Below are positions 31,831-42,479 of a stretch of 64,000 nucleotides of DNA, piece by piece. Below the pieces are notes generated by a model. It made no database searches, had not been told where the DNA came from, and saw only the letters and a program-made list of their open reading frames with translations. The position numbers and the translations under genes are program-made. Source of the stretch: Trichobilharzia szidati (taxonomy: Eukaryota; Platyhelminthes; Trematoda; Strigeidida; Schistosomatidae). Each line of letters begins with the position of its first letter. The stretch's first letter is position 1. Location: positions 81,028,793-81,092,792 of the forward strand of contig OX235273.1 of the NCBI GenBank assembly GCA_944472155.2, written 5' to 3'.

Positions 31831-32880
31831 TAAATAATAATAATAATAGCTTTATTCCAAACAGTATTTGTGGTACAGGTATGGAATTTTCAGCGTGCAT
31901 TACAATATTGCATCTAATTACCTCATAAATTTTATAAGATTTTAAAAACAAAAAGCAACAACAACAAAAAGAAAAAAGATAAATAAAAGAAATAAAAAAG
32001 AACAGCATTGCATTCACATATTTAAACAATGCACCACAGGATATGAAATATAAAATTAGTGTGTAATAGAATATGTGAGCAACAATATAATAGTAACAAA
32101 GAAAGGAGAACAAAAGCTAATGGGAACTATTTGTTAGAGTGCCACAGTAAGTTGATCGTGTCATACCTAACGGATTTCTCATCACATAACAGCTGTGCCA
32201 GATAAGGTATTGTGGAGTTTTGTACTTGGTAGTCCTAGCATATAGCCTCCTATAGTTGCTTCTAGTTCTACCAGATGAAATGCAAGGAGAGAGCTGCGTA
32301 TAGAGAGGGTGTTCGGGGTCTGACAATATAGTATTCGCTAGTTTCTTACATGACATTATATGTCTATCCACAATGGTGTTAACCAGTTGGTTTAACGAAA
32401 TCCCACTTCCCCTACTAACAGCTTTTAGTGCCCTACGCAGCAAAGCAAAGTCTTTCTTAAGTAGTCCAGGAAAGATTAATGGGGAGCAGTAAAGAGGGAT
32501 GGTTAGAATACAAGAGTTGACAAACTGAGAAAGCAAAGACTGCTTTATACCAGACTGCCTTAACTTCCTAACGTAGAACGTTAAGCGAAACATCTTTCTA
32601 GTAACTAGCAAGATGTGAGAGGACCAGGAAAGATCGGAGGAAATACTCAGTCCAAGGTACTTGACATTAGATGTAGTTTCAACCTCTATGCCGTCAATGA
32701 TAGTGGGACCATGTGAGCTAGCTAGTTGTTGTAGGTCACTTTTTCGTCTGAAAGTGAAATTTACTACCTGACATTTAGACGGATTCAGCTTAAGACCGTT
32801 TGAAGAGGACCACTGACTAATTTCCGAGAGAAAGTTATTTAATTTGGAACAGTCTGACTGAGATTCCATGACTGTATATA
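31831..32880 (-). pseudogene. CR1/SR1-like LINE, longest copy (copy c)
   Basis: Tail TAATAATAATAATAGC at 31,831. The minus-strand frame 32,117-32,869 (250 residues) covers the RT after the catalytic box: SNGLKLNPSKCQVVNFTFRR, KYLGLSISSDLSWSSHIL, MFRLTFYVRKLRQSGIKQ, LLSQFVNSCILTIPLYCSPL, FPGLLKKDFALLRRALKAV, YTQLSPCISSGRTRSNY. The catalytic YADD region lies beyond the 5' truncation near 32,880. It is the only copy with this part of the frame uninterrupted, and is presumably the youngest of the five CR1 relics. Confidence 0.85.
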
Positions 32881-33045
32881 AGCTTTCATTTCCTCCTCCT
32901 CACACGATTTCTTCGCCTAGTTTACGAGCTGGTCCTAAACCAGGAAAAGAGGGAAGGCTGGGTATGGGGCCAGCTGTGGTACCGCGGAAATGCAGTCTGG
33001 CTGCTACAGAAACTTCAAAATACAAAAAGTCGGTAAGCAAAAAGA
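32881..33045 (+). repeat. RTE-like 5' UTR fragment
   Basis: CACGATTTCTTCGCCTAG, GAGCTGGTCCTAAACCAGG, AAAAGAGGGAAGGCTGGGTA and GCTACAGAAACTTCAAAATA follow the order of the 5' UTR of the full-length RTE element (28,040-28,165) and of the SINE-A body. No tRNA head precedes it. Confidence 0.5.
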
Positions 33046-33404
33046 TTTGACTTTAACTTCAATCCCTACTTTATATTACTCTGGCATTAGAAGTCCACTG
33101 GAAATAATGATTAGCCCTAATAGGCAATTAGTGGGATGCCTTGGACTTAAGTTTCGAGTTTGTTGGCTCTCGTCAGGAAGAGACCTCGCACCCAGGATCT
33201 CCTACTGATTGACCTCAGTGATGAGCCATCTAACTCGGTGACTGCATGCATAACTTTACCAATAAAATAAAATCAGAACCAATACTAAGAGCTAGACACA
33301 AGGCATCGATTACACCCCAATAACCAATCAATGAATATGAATAATATTCTTGGAGTCAGCAAAGAGATCATTTCTCGTAACTTCTCTTCCCAGCTGAGAA
33401 CTTA

Positions 33405-34145
33405 TTTATTATTATCATTATTGTTCCCTTGGGTTCCTAGTGGAACATAGGGCTTCAACTACACGTCTCCACTTGCTTCTGTCTTCTGCTCCACTTTTCA
33501 CCTCCATCCATGTTAGTCCATACTATTTCAACTCCTCTTCACACGATCTCCTCCATGTCACCCTTCCACTGACGTCCCACCCGCCGCTTGCCTCCAGGGT
33601 TCCACTCGAGCTATGGACTGACGCGTGATGTCACCCAGCGGCCTCCTCAGCGAGTGTCCAATCCCATCTCCAATTTCTCCTGCATATTCGTTGGGTGATT
33701 GGTTCGTGTTTTGTTTGTTCCCATAGTTTCTTGTTGGTGATTCTTTCCGACCATCTGATCTTCAGTAGTATAGAGCCAGCGAAGACAGTTGTTGATAAAG
33801 GTCTGCAACAGGCTGTTGGAAATATTCTTTGTGATCCGCCAAGTTTCTGATCCATCCGTATAGAAGAACTGACTGACTTGACGTTTGTATTGAAAATCCG
33901 AATCATTTTGTTGTTGATGCAGGCTGAGTGACAGTGGAAGATTTCCAGATTGGTTTCAGGTTGATGAATGTGTTTCTCGCCTTCCCGATTCTCGATTTGA
34001 CATCTTCGTTCGTCCGTTCTTGTCTCCTGTAGTTGAGACAATGCTCCCTAGATAAGTGAAGTGAATGAAGTAACCTCTTTCAAATCCCTCCCGTTGATGG
34101 TGATTGGCGCTTGATGTTGCTGCTGTTGTTGTTGGTTGGTTGGTT
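33405..34145 (-). pseudogene. RTE-clade copy, C-terminal third (subfamily 1)
   Basis: Minus strand, 3' block TTGTTCCCTTGGGTTCCTAG at the left. It encodes remnants of the C-terminal region; in one frame (33,631-34,041) SQLQETRTDE and the antisense-frame equivalents of FNTNVKS and IRWSERITNKKLWEQTKH. It ends in the GTTGTTGTTGGTTGG stretch near 34,145, the same place where the 22.6-kb copy begins. Confidence 0.8.
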
Positions 34146-34462
34146 ATTTATATTCACAGTGTTATCTGACAAAAAAGGTCAAAGGTCATCGTCACTCGGC
34201 ATCAAAACACTATCAAACGGTATGACAAGTAAGAATGTATGAAGCATAGTAAATAATCTTACACAATCAACAGAGTTGATAACTAATTAGATAAGAGATG
34301 ACTAATAATTTGGAAATAACTGATTTGAAACAACTGTTTTAAAAAAAAAGTTGAAAATAGGTTACCGAAAAAATACTAATAATAAACAAAAATGAATGGA
34401 CTACATAGAGTTTTTTGAAATAATAGAGAAGATTTGTAACTCAAATAGATGATTTGGAATTA

Positions 34463-35035
34463 CATGGAGGATTTCTTCATGAGCTGACATCAGTTAGAGA
34501 ACCACTGGAAAACCTGGACAACTGGACAACTATTTCCTCAGTCCTAGTTTGGACTCTTCACAGCACGCATTCACCACAGGAGGTTCGAACCCACGACCTT
34601 CTGGTTACAAGGCGAGCTAGCTCGTAGACCATTGAGCTACTCGGACCCACCGATCCAATGGCCAGTCCATGAATTCTAACTTATGCCAATTCACTACATA
34701 ACGCTACCATTTAGCAATATCTTCTTCGATGAGTTACTGCCCCATCTTCAACCTGCTGTACCCTACTGGTCACGACTTCCCACTAGAACCCCAGGTTAAC
34801 TGCCTGAATAGGGCCAGTCACTAGTGAGCATCATATTAATTTTCAAGTATTGGTTTTGTAGGGAATTTTTGTTTTTGTTTGATTGCATGGAGGATTTCAT
34901 CATGAGCTGACATCAGTTAGAGAACCACTGTCCAGTACTCCCAGGTGTTCCAGTGGTTCTCTAACTGATGTCAGCTCATGATGAAATCCTCCATGCAGTC
35001 AAACAAAAATAATCCCTACAAAATCAATACTTGAA
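34463..35035. mobile_element. SINE-B inverted dimer with tandem left arm
   Basis: Flanked by GATTTGGAATTA on both sides (34,451-34,462 and 35,036-35,047), a perfect 12-bp duplication. The left arm is minus and longer than one unit: CATGGAGGATTTC at 34,463 recurs at 34,886, a 423-bp period, so a unit-to-unit junction is included. The right arm (about 34,933-35,035) is plus and starts at CAGTACTCC, within two bases of the hammerhead cleavage position. The head contains GAGGTTCGAACCC (B box, minus copy). The hammerhead in the left arm is diverged. Confidence 0.85.
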
Positions 35036-35049
35036 GATTTGGAATTAGT

Positions 35050-36030
35050 TGTGTTCTCTGAGCCCAGTTACCCCACAAAAGAAACTGTGTGTGCAGACAT
35101 TGTTTTTAAAAGAGTTCAAACACACTGTAGCACTCCAGTGTTGAAGAGAATGGAGAAGAAAAATACCTATTAACCGTCTTCAAAAAAGGAATGCATATCC
35201 TCCTCACAATTTCATCAAAAAGTGTTTGAAGTCGAATCAAAACACCAACAGAGAACCATCATCAAAGACCACAAGAAAATTCATCCTACCATACATGAGA
35301 AATATCTCTGAAATAACAGCTAGAATATTACAACCATTTGAAACAGATATAGCACACAGGCCAGCATAAACATTTCATTCAATATTGTGCTGACCACTCA
35401 CAAAATAAATTGTATGAACTGTAACAAACATTACATCAGCCAGAGTGGGCGTCCGCTTAGAATCCGAATCCAAGAACACAAAATGGCTGTGAAAAGACAT
35501 GATATATATTCTTTCATATCAATGCATGTAGATAATTATGGACACCAATTTGATGATTGGGATAATGCAGAAATTTTAAATAGAGGAAACAGCGAAAATG
35601 CAGTCAGAGAATTTCTAGAAGCCTGGTCAGTACTCAAGTGAATCAGCCAGCGATTAACCAACATATTAATTATTATATACCAAATTTACCAGCTAATAAA
35701 AAGTAAATCACATGACAAGAAAGTTCAAATTCCAAGTCAATAAAAAAAATGATCAGTTCAGATGTAAATCGACTACCAGTGAGGAATATGATTGCCAGGA
35801 GACAGACACAATTACATCATTCATGGAGAATTTAAGTAAGTCCATTTTATACTAAAAAGCTGGGCTGAAGATGTTGTCCAGAAGGACAAGAAAAGCTTCA
35901 CCATTAAATCAATGAGCTCAGAGAACACGACTAATTCCACATAGAGTTTATTTTGCAACAAATCAGAAGAATAAAGCTGATGTTTAGGCCATGGTAGCAA
36001 AAGAGGCTAAATCAAATGCTTCCAGGCACA
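35050..36030 (+). pseudogene. Penelope-like element subfamily 3, GIY-YIG region
   Basis: Frame 35,387-35,641 reads KINCMNCNKHYISQSGRPLR, IRIQEHKMAVKRHD, SISMHVDNYGHQFD and ends EFLEAWSVLK. A CxxC pair followed by HYI-Q-GR and R-EH is the GIY-YIG pattern of PLE endonucleases. Just upstream, RKFILPYMRNISEITARIL and PFETDIAHRPA match the PLE linker. Catalytic YIG is altered to YIS. This lineage is clearly different from the other PLEs in the window (short C-terminus, N-C-x-x-C at the zinc site). The 3' UTR runs to about 36,030. Confidence 0.72.
35865..35900 (+). ncRNA. Hammerhead-like motif in PLE subfamily 3 3' UTR
   Basis: CTGAAGA (35,865-35,871) is followed after two bases by TTGTCC-AGAA-GGACAA, a perfect six-pair stem II, then GAAA (35,890-35,893) and a palindromic AAGCTT as stem III. 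The extra bases next to the core and the poor stem I make activity doubtful, but position (about 220 nt past the stop) and order fit the PLE pattern. Confidence 0.45.
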
Positions 36031-36059
36031 AAGTTCAGCCTTCCCTTTATTCATCGTTA

Positions 36060-37590
36060 AAGCTTAAATATTATTATTTTTAATTAAGAGATAGAATCCA
36101 AGTACCTGGCATAGCAACATCCTCAGACAATTAAGTAATGCAAATACACAAAGTTAAAGTGAAAGTTAACTCTGTTGAACCCTCCGGGATGACATTTAAC
36201 AGCCTTGACCGAAAGGGTTGCAGTTCAAGCCCTGAATAGCTGTATGGTGCCACGAAGAGTAAATGCTTTTATCAGGTTTATTCTAAAGCTACCCTTAGTG
36301 AGGTCTGAGGCTCCGTTCATGTATCACATTCATTTGATGAAAGAATGAATATAAAAATAACAGAATTAAATTACCCTTCAACAAAATATTCATAAGAATT
36401 TACGTAATCTGAAAGCAACAGTTACATGAAAATCTATAATAACTTAGGGAAAATTACGTGATTAGGTTTGGTGGTACAATCAAGTCAAATTAATTGAGTG
36501 CAATAAAATAAATAGAAATTAGAAGTGCATAGTAGGAGAGATGTGATTAGAACAGAAGACCAATAATCAGAATGCATCTTCAAGTTTTGAATGCAACTGA
36601 TGTCCAGAATCAATTAGATGTTCTAAGACTGAAGTACAATTAGAGTTTACTCCACCACCCACCCCCCACTCTCTGTGAAACAGGAAGACACATGTTCAAT
36701 GATTAGTCTGGTTGCCTTCTATGGGCTGGGTAGTTTAATTATGAAGCCAATGTTCGACATACTTTACTCCAAAAAGAAGGTGAAATGATGGAGAGGTCTG
36801 TCTGTTTTCAACATAGAACTTTGCACCGATATGCAGTAGTTCAAGTCGCCACACTCCCTGTAGCACACAAACCAAGAGAAGAAAGTAGAAGAAATGCATA
36901 ACAGAGACAGTAGACAGGGATATGAGACAAAAGGAATAATAATAATAACGAAGAACAATATAGTTTCATTGGAAATTATAAGTCACAAGGAGTGGATGCA
37001 TCTGCGCCAGCCATTGAGAACGATTTTGACCCACATCACCGATTGTCGCCAGCAGTTGGTGTTTACCGTTCCGAGGACCCCAGTCAAGAATTCAACACCT
37101 TCCTACGCGACTGGCTTAAACTAACTGTTGTGGATTTCATTGACTGGTGCCATGTTTTCGTTTGACAGCCCCTGGCTCTTTTCTAACCTTAACCTATGTC
37201 AACTAACACTGCCTGTCGAGGAAGGCGATGACTAGGCATACGTAAAACATGTCCTAACCATCTCAATCGATGCAGCTTCACAGCTTCGTCTATTGATTTC
37301 CCCTCCTCACCCTATTATACCACATCACATAGGAGATAGGAGAGGTAGGCAGTAATACCTTGTCCTTTACACATAATCGAACCATTGTCAGATGAGTTAT
37401 AGCTTAGTTGTATAAAAAGGTTTCTCACTGCACAAGATAAGCGACTTCTTACTGTGGCACTCGATAAGTTCCCATTAAATTATAGATTTAGTTAAGAAAA
37501 GCTGTTCTGGACAAGCTATCGTTTACATTGTTTTATCTGATGTCAGCTTTATAGTCGTGCAGAATACTTGTTTTCCATAAGAACATGTTT
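36060..37590. other. No gene recognised
   Basis: AT-rich sequence. Short reading frames exist on both strands but show no recognisable domain or codon pattern. No clear repeat family is present. Confidence 0.45.
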
Positions 37591-37679
37591 AAGGGTATTT
37601 TGTTCCACAGTGATGGCATGCTGACTTCCAATATTGTGAATTATATAAGGGGAGAGACTATCATAGAATGACTCCATTT

Positions 37680-38312
37680 AATAATAACGCAATGATACAT
37701 TATTATTCACTGATAACGTTTTGAGAACAATTTATCACTCATAATCAAATCATAATCCTGTTTTTTTGTTTTTTATTCCTTGACGTTCCCAGTGAAACAT
37801 AGGGCTTCAAGCTAGAGGCTTGAAGTTTCGATAGCCCAAACTTCCCTCCTTATCAGTCTTATTACTGGCTTAGTGAGGTAAAGGAGTGCGTCAGCCGGGG
37901 ATCGAACCGCTGACCATGTACATGGTCAGTGAGTGTCCTAGCCGCTGTGCTACAGACGCACTAAACATTATCAGGGCGATGCGCATGCATATAGCACACA
38001 GCCTTCCTCAAACCTTACACACAATCATTAGGTCGCATACTATCCCATAGCCCTTGGCGGATCTGGCAACAAAAGTCACGAGAACACCATCAGAGCATAT
38101 GACAGGTTAGGTACCCCAGTTACAATAAGTAAAATGACATTAACAGATGAACATGTCCTTTTAGAGCCTTGATATGATTATCAACAATAAATTGTGCTCT
38201 AAGCATCATTAGTAAATAATACTGTATCACATTATGTACCTTCATCAAATAAAATTACTTGATAGTGGAATTTTACTCTACCATAGTGATCGAATCTTAT
38301 TCTTATATCAGA
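37680..38312. repeat. Repeat D inverted pair around a SINE-A
   Basis: Repeat D appears in minus orientation at about 37,680-37,770 (ACTGATAACGTTTTGAG, CTCATAATCAAATCATAATC) and plus at about 38,165-38,312 (CTTGATATGATTATCAAC, AATAAATTGTGCTC). The same family occurs at 53.3-54.1 kb. A minus-strand SINE-A (37,776-37,961) sits between the arms. Confidence 0.6.
37776..37961 (-). mobile_element. SINE-A copy
   Basis: Terminal block ACATAGGGCTTCAAGCTAG, body CTTCCCTCCTTATCAGTC (shortened), and tRNA-like head GCCGGGGATCGAACCGCTGA. The gap in the body removes about 40 bp compared with full copies. Confidence 0.75.
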
Positions 38313-38533
38313 GAAAAGATTAAATTCCACTGTGTTCCTATAGGCACCGAGTTTTGAAGGTTCTATTTAGGTCTTTTTAGTGTTCCATTATCAAATCTAG
38401 TTAAATATATATCAACTTCTCAAAGGTGAATTGAATTACAGTATAACAGCTATTGGAATAATATAGAACTTCTCCTAAACTATCGGTGTCTTTAAGTGTA
38501 GTAAAGCTGCCATTTAAAAGTTTAAAATAATTG

Positions 38534-39064
38534 TTCTTACGAGTTGATCACGGATGGATATCAGTTAGAGAACCATTGAAAACCACCACTGGAGTACTAC
38601 CAGACAGCTGTTTCATCCTAGTTTGGGAATCATCGGCAGTACGCACCCACTGGGATTCGAACCCAGGACCTTCCGGTTACAAGGTAAGCTCGTATACCAT
38701 TCTTGGAGTTCTAGTGAGAAGTCGTGACCAGTGAGGTCCAATTAGATGTCACGTGTGTGGATGGATGTCCCACCTACGACAATGGTTTGGGTCACGCTAA
38801 ATCACGAATCGGTAGAAGTTAGAATTCATGAGCTATTGAATCGGGTCCCAGTGGCTGAATGGTATACGAGATTGCCTTGTAACCGGAAGGTCCTGGGTTC
38901 GAACCCCCTACGGTGGGTGCGTACTGCCTATGATTCCCAAACTAGGATGAAACAGCAGCTGTCCAGTACTCCAGTACTGGTTTTCAATGGTTCTCTAACT
39001 GATATCAATCCCTGATCAACTCATAAAAACATAACTAACCCTTACAAACCAAACTATAGAAAAT
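38534..39064. mobile_element. SINE-B inverted dimer (B-prime variety)
   Basis: TTAAAATAATTG flanks it at 38,522-38,533 and 39,065-39,076, a perfect 12-bp duplication. The left arm (to about 38,704) is minus, the right arm plus. The right arm head has GGGTCCCAGTGGCTGAATGG and CCTGGGTTCGAACCCCC. The left-arm ribozyme (minus, about 38,600-38,645) reads CCGATGA, TTCC/GGAT, GAAAC, GTC: every element in place but U4 changed to C. The right-arm core is CCTATGA. Both are probably inactive. Confidence 0.85.
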
Positions 39065-39079
39065 TAAAATAATTGATTT

Positions 39080-39840
39080 TTTTCTCTCAAGTAGACTTTT
39101 CCAAGTTTCGACAGTAAAAAATCCAGAAACAGATGACTTGATGTTGGATATTATTGTGTTTGAAGATTTCATTTTTCATCGGAAACTAGACATTTAAGGT
39201 ACATTTCAAAATAACAGCTGCTTTAGATAATGAATGGACATGCTAGTATTTAATTTTATAAAAATCAATATATATTAACATATGTATCATTATTGTCGGA
39301 GTAATTAATATGATTAATGCAAATGATAAAATCGAAAGAATGATAGAGTGAATGAAAAAAGAAACTCGCCTCCTAATCGCCTCCAGACGTTCAACTGACA
39401 AATGGACAGTCCACTGGTGAGATGATTCACATATGGCGAAGTTAAAATTTAAGTACTGAATAGCAGGAATGCACCAGTTACGTGAAAAAGGCGACTTTTA
39501 CGTATAAAATACACATATATATAAAAATTAATGAATAAAAGGCATGAAACTGTTACAAAGGATAATTTTCTTGGACGTGTGACAAAAATGTCTCCCAGTT
39601 TTTCAGGGGAGTATCAATAGAGTAATTAGACCACAGTCTAGACATTCTATTCGTCTAGGTGTGTTCTAACCCTAATTTTCCTTTAACTTAACTCTTATGT
39701 GAAACTATCCATAAACTAACCCTAATCTAACTGAAATCAACCCTGATATCTCCCTTATCAGGTTAGCCTAACCCTTACCTGTCCTTAGATTAAACCTAAC
39801 CTAAAACTTACTAGATATCCCGTCTGATGTTACTCTTTTC
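39080..39840. other. No gene; degenerate TAACCC-rich stretch
   Basis: At about 39,667-39,830 words such as CTAACCCTAA, CTAACCCTTACC and AACCTAACC recur irregularly, reminiscent of decayed CCCTAA telomere-type repeats. Otherwise AT-rich and featureless. Confidence 0.45.
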
Positions 39841-39928
39841 TAAATTTACTTTATTCCTTTACCTTCCGAGTGGAACACTGGGTTTCAAGCTTTAGCTTTG
39901 AAGTTTCAGTAGCAGTAATGTCATACTT

Positions 39929-40451
39929 TTGATGATATTAGATGGCTGGAGGCAATCAGCAGGAAGCCTTGCTTCACCTAGGTTTCGCGCTAGTTGGCTC
40001 TGACCAGTCAGCAAGGCGTATCTGCAACCTTGAAGGAACTCATATCCCTGCTGAGATTCGAACCCGCGTCACCCAGTGAGTACTGCAGTCAGAAAGAGGC
40101 GTTACCACTGAGCTATTCGTGCTCGCGATTGATTTCGTATAGTACTGTAGTGGGTACTTTGATTGAACACTAGTAACTAGTGTGATATGTCTAGTTTCTC
40201 TGAAGGGACATGAGTTCCTTCAAGGTTGCAGATACGCCTTGCTGACTGGTGAGTGTCAACTAGCACGAAACCTAGGTGAAGCAAGCTTTCCTGCCGATTG
40301 CCTCCAACCATCTAGTATCAGCAATTCAAAGTGCACCGTGATGGCTAGTTACCTTGTGGCGTGGTGGCCACATTGTAGAGCTGACTGATAGAATTCAGTC
40401 TGCACCAAAGAGAGGACTAGACACATCACACTAGTTGCTAGTGTCCAATCG
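39929..40451. mobile_element. SINE-C inverted dimer inserted into SINE-A
   Basis: The left arm (39,929 to about 40,200) is minus and crosses a unit junction (GAGCTATTCGTGCTCGCG then ACACTAGTAACTAGTGTG). The right arm (about 40,202-40,451) is plus and ends ACTAGTTGCTAGTGTCCAAT, the usual SINE-C 3' end. Flanking duplication is 11 nt with one mismatch. The left breakpoint (GATATTAGATGG) matches the breakpoint of the 5.9-kb dimer. Confidence 0.82.
40236..40287 (+). ncRNA. Best SINE-C hammerhead-like fold
   Basis: Stem I: GCCTTGCT (40,236-40,243) with AGCAAGC (40,280-40,286). Core CTGGTGA at 40,246-40,252. Stem II GTGT/GCAC (40,253-40,256 with 40,263-40,266) around CAACTA. GAAA at 40,267-40,270. 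Stem III ACCTAGGT. This is the same order as a type I hammerhead, with A6 changed to G and G at the cleavage site. Confidence 0.55.
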
Positions 40452-40639
40452 ATGTCATTCTTATTTACGCGGTGAGGCTACTAACCTCACGTCAAGCCTT
40501 CCCTGTTTGTCTGGCTTACTACCAACTTAGTAAAGTTCAGGAGTGTGTAGGCCGGAGATCCAACCCTTGACCAAGTGCATGGTTGGTGAGTGTTCTTACA
40601 ACTAAGCCAATGACGCGGAATATCATAACATTTCATTAT

Positions 40640-41030
40640 TCCTTTTTTATTCATGATTGCAGCCATGACCAATGGGGTACAGTAGGTCAGCTGTAAGGAA
40701 AAATACGCACCACCAATGAAACTGGCTAATTGTCGCGCCATATCATGAATTGGCAAAAGTTGGAATTCATGCACTGGCCATTGGATCGGGTCCCAGTGGC
40801 TTAATAGTCTACGACCTCTCTGGCCTTGTAGCTGGAAGGTCCTGGATTCGGACCTCCTGTGATGGGTGCGTACTGTTGAGGAGCCAGTCCCAAACTAGGC
40901 TGACGAAATAGCTGTCCAGTACTCCCTCCAGATTTTCCAATGGTTCTCTAGACGATATCAGTTCATGATGAATTCATGTGAGCATTCAAGTCCCTGCAAC
41001 CTAACACTTGACTATATATCATTATTGATG
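40640..41030 (+). repeat. SINE-B copy with extended stem II (third variety)
   Basis: Head GGTCCCAGTGGCTTAATAG, B box TGGATTCGGACC, then the ribozyme region at 40,879-40,933: GTACTG, TTGAGGA, GCCAGTCC paired with GGCTGAC (six of seven pairs), GAAA, TAGCTGTC, CAGTAC. It extends the stem II of the family by about four pairs. C3 of the core is changed to T. Confidence 0.7.
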
Positions 41031-41284
41031 TTTTCACCAACTTGCCGACTGCTTGTTACAAGGGTATTTCTACTGCTGCACTCCTTGGGCGCTCAAAGTT
41101 TAACGTGGCCCCTAATATTTTGAAAAATGATCAGTTATAATGTACTTTCAGTTGTCTGGTTAATCAAGGAATATTTGATCCAGACAGATAAACTGATGTA
41201 TTCACTTGATAACACAGTATATAAGATAAAATCTCAATTGTCTGAAATCCTGCTACAAACCACTTTCCTTGCTCTCTTACATAT

Positions 41285-41660
41285 CCAGTTAACCTGGGGT
41301 TCTAGTGGGAAGTCGTGACCAGTAGGATACAGCAGGTTGAAGATGAGGCAGTAACTCAACAAAGAAGACATTGCGAAATGGTCGCTCTATGTCGTAAATT
41401 GGGAGAAGTTAGAATTCAAGGACCATTGGATCGGTGGGTGCCAGTGGCTCAATGGTCTACGAGCTCGCTTGCCTTGTAACCAGAAGGTCCTGGGTTCAAA
41501 CCTCTTGTGGTGGGTGCGTGCTGTGAAGAGTGCCAAACTAGGACTGATGAAACAGCTTTCCAGTACTCCTTGCAGGTTTTCCAATGGTTCTCTAGCTGGT
41601 ATCAGCTCATGATGAAATCCTCCATGCAATCAAACAAAAACAAAAAATCCCTACAAAATT
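41285..41660 (+). repeat. SINE-B monomer
   Basis: Full unit: CCAGTTAACCTGGGGTTC at the 5' side, tRNA-like head (GTGCCAGTGGCTCAATGG, GGTCCTGGGTTCAAACC), a ribozyme region with GAAGAGTGCC and GATGAAACAGC, and the 3' part GATGAAATCCTCCATGCAA. One base of the core (C3) is lost and the cleavage triplet is TTC. Confidence 0.75.
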
Positions 41661-42475
41661 CTAGAAATCTTGATTGTTATTCTTCTTCTTAGTTTTCTTA
41701 TTATAAATGAACACTTATACACTACAAGACTAATAAAACTTATTAACGGAATATATGGAAATAATTGATTTAAAAAGAAAATTGATTTCTGACTTATTGA
41801 TTCAGTAGTTAGTTCAGTGAGTGAATTTCAAATTAAAATGAACTAAACATACTTGACTGGTATGTACCACGTCAGCATTCATAGTAATCAGATGATGATA
41901 GAGAAGTCGAAAAACAGTTGATGAATACCATATGAATCAGGAGAACAACTGAACTTCTCAAGTGGCTCTAAACTATGCGGATGAAAATAGCAGGTTTGAT
42001 CTGAGAAATAAAAGTGAGTTGATTGTGAAGTTATCTAAGATCGACACGAACTGGCAGACTGCTATTGATGTCATGTGGAATGATACGAAAATCTGAGTTG
42101 TGACACGTTTCGAATCAGAGGCCATTGAATTACCACTCTGATGGTCTACCAACTGGACAACTCGACCTGAATACTAACCAGGTCATCATTTCACTGAAAT
42201 CACCACAAGTAATATCCAGATGTCATCGGCTGGCTCGAATAGTTCAGCTAGTAGAACACCAGACTAATAATCCAGGTTTTCATTTCACCTTTAGTCACCA
42301 CCACTCAGTTAATATAAGTCACATCTTGAATTTCTCTATAAGGGTTTAAAATACGTGGAAATGTACAATTTCTACTCCGGCGGATGAACAAATTGCATTT
42401 TTTTCAACAAAACTCAACTAGGTAACAAATATGAAGGAAACAGAATTGAAAAAACACATTGACTTCAATCTAGAT
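41660..42475. other. No gene; possible tRNA-like scrap
   Basis: GGCTCGAATAGTTCAGCTAG followed by AATCCAGGTTTT near 42,228-42,280 looks like a decayed tRNA head of a SINE. Nothing else is supported. Confidence 0.35.
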
Positions 42476-42479
42476 TTCG

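Larger units (their letters stand above)
39845..40619 (-). repeat. SINE-A split by a SINE-C insertion
   Basis: The minus-strand terminal part (39,845-39,928, CCTTCCGAGTGGAACACTGG) and the body plus tRNA head (40,463-40,619, GGCCGGAGATCCAACC) belong to one SINE-A copy. Between them lies the SINE-C inverted dimer 39,929-40,451. ATGTCATACTT (39,918) and ATGTCATTCTT (40,452) are the target duplication; the same word is found inside the uninterrupted SINE-A at 44.55 kb. Confidence 0.78.

Noticed and set aside
35865..35900. Calling this a fully competent hammerhead
   Set aside because: Core spacing is off by two bases and stem I does not pair next to the core, so it is kept only as a hammerhead-like motif.
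39667..39830. True telomere or chromosome end
   Set aside because: The CCCTAA-like words are irregular and embedded in ordinary sequence on both sides, so at best an old interstitial relic.
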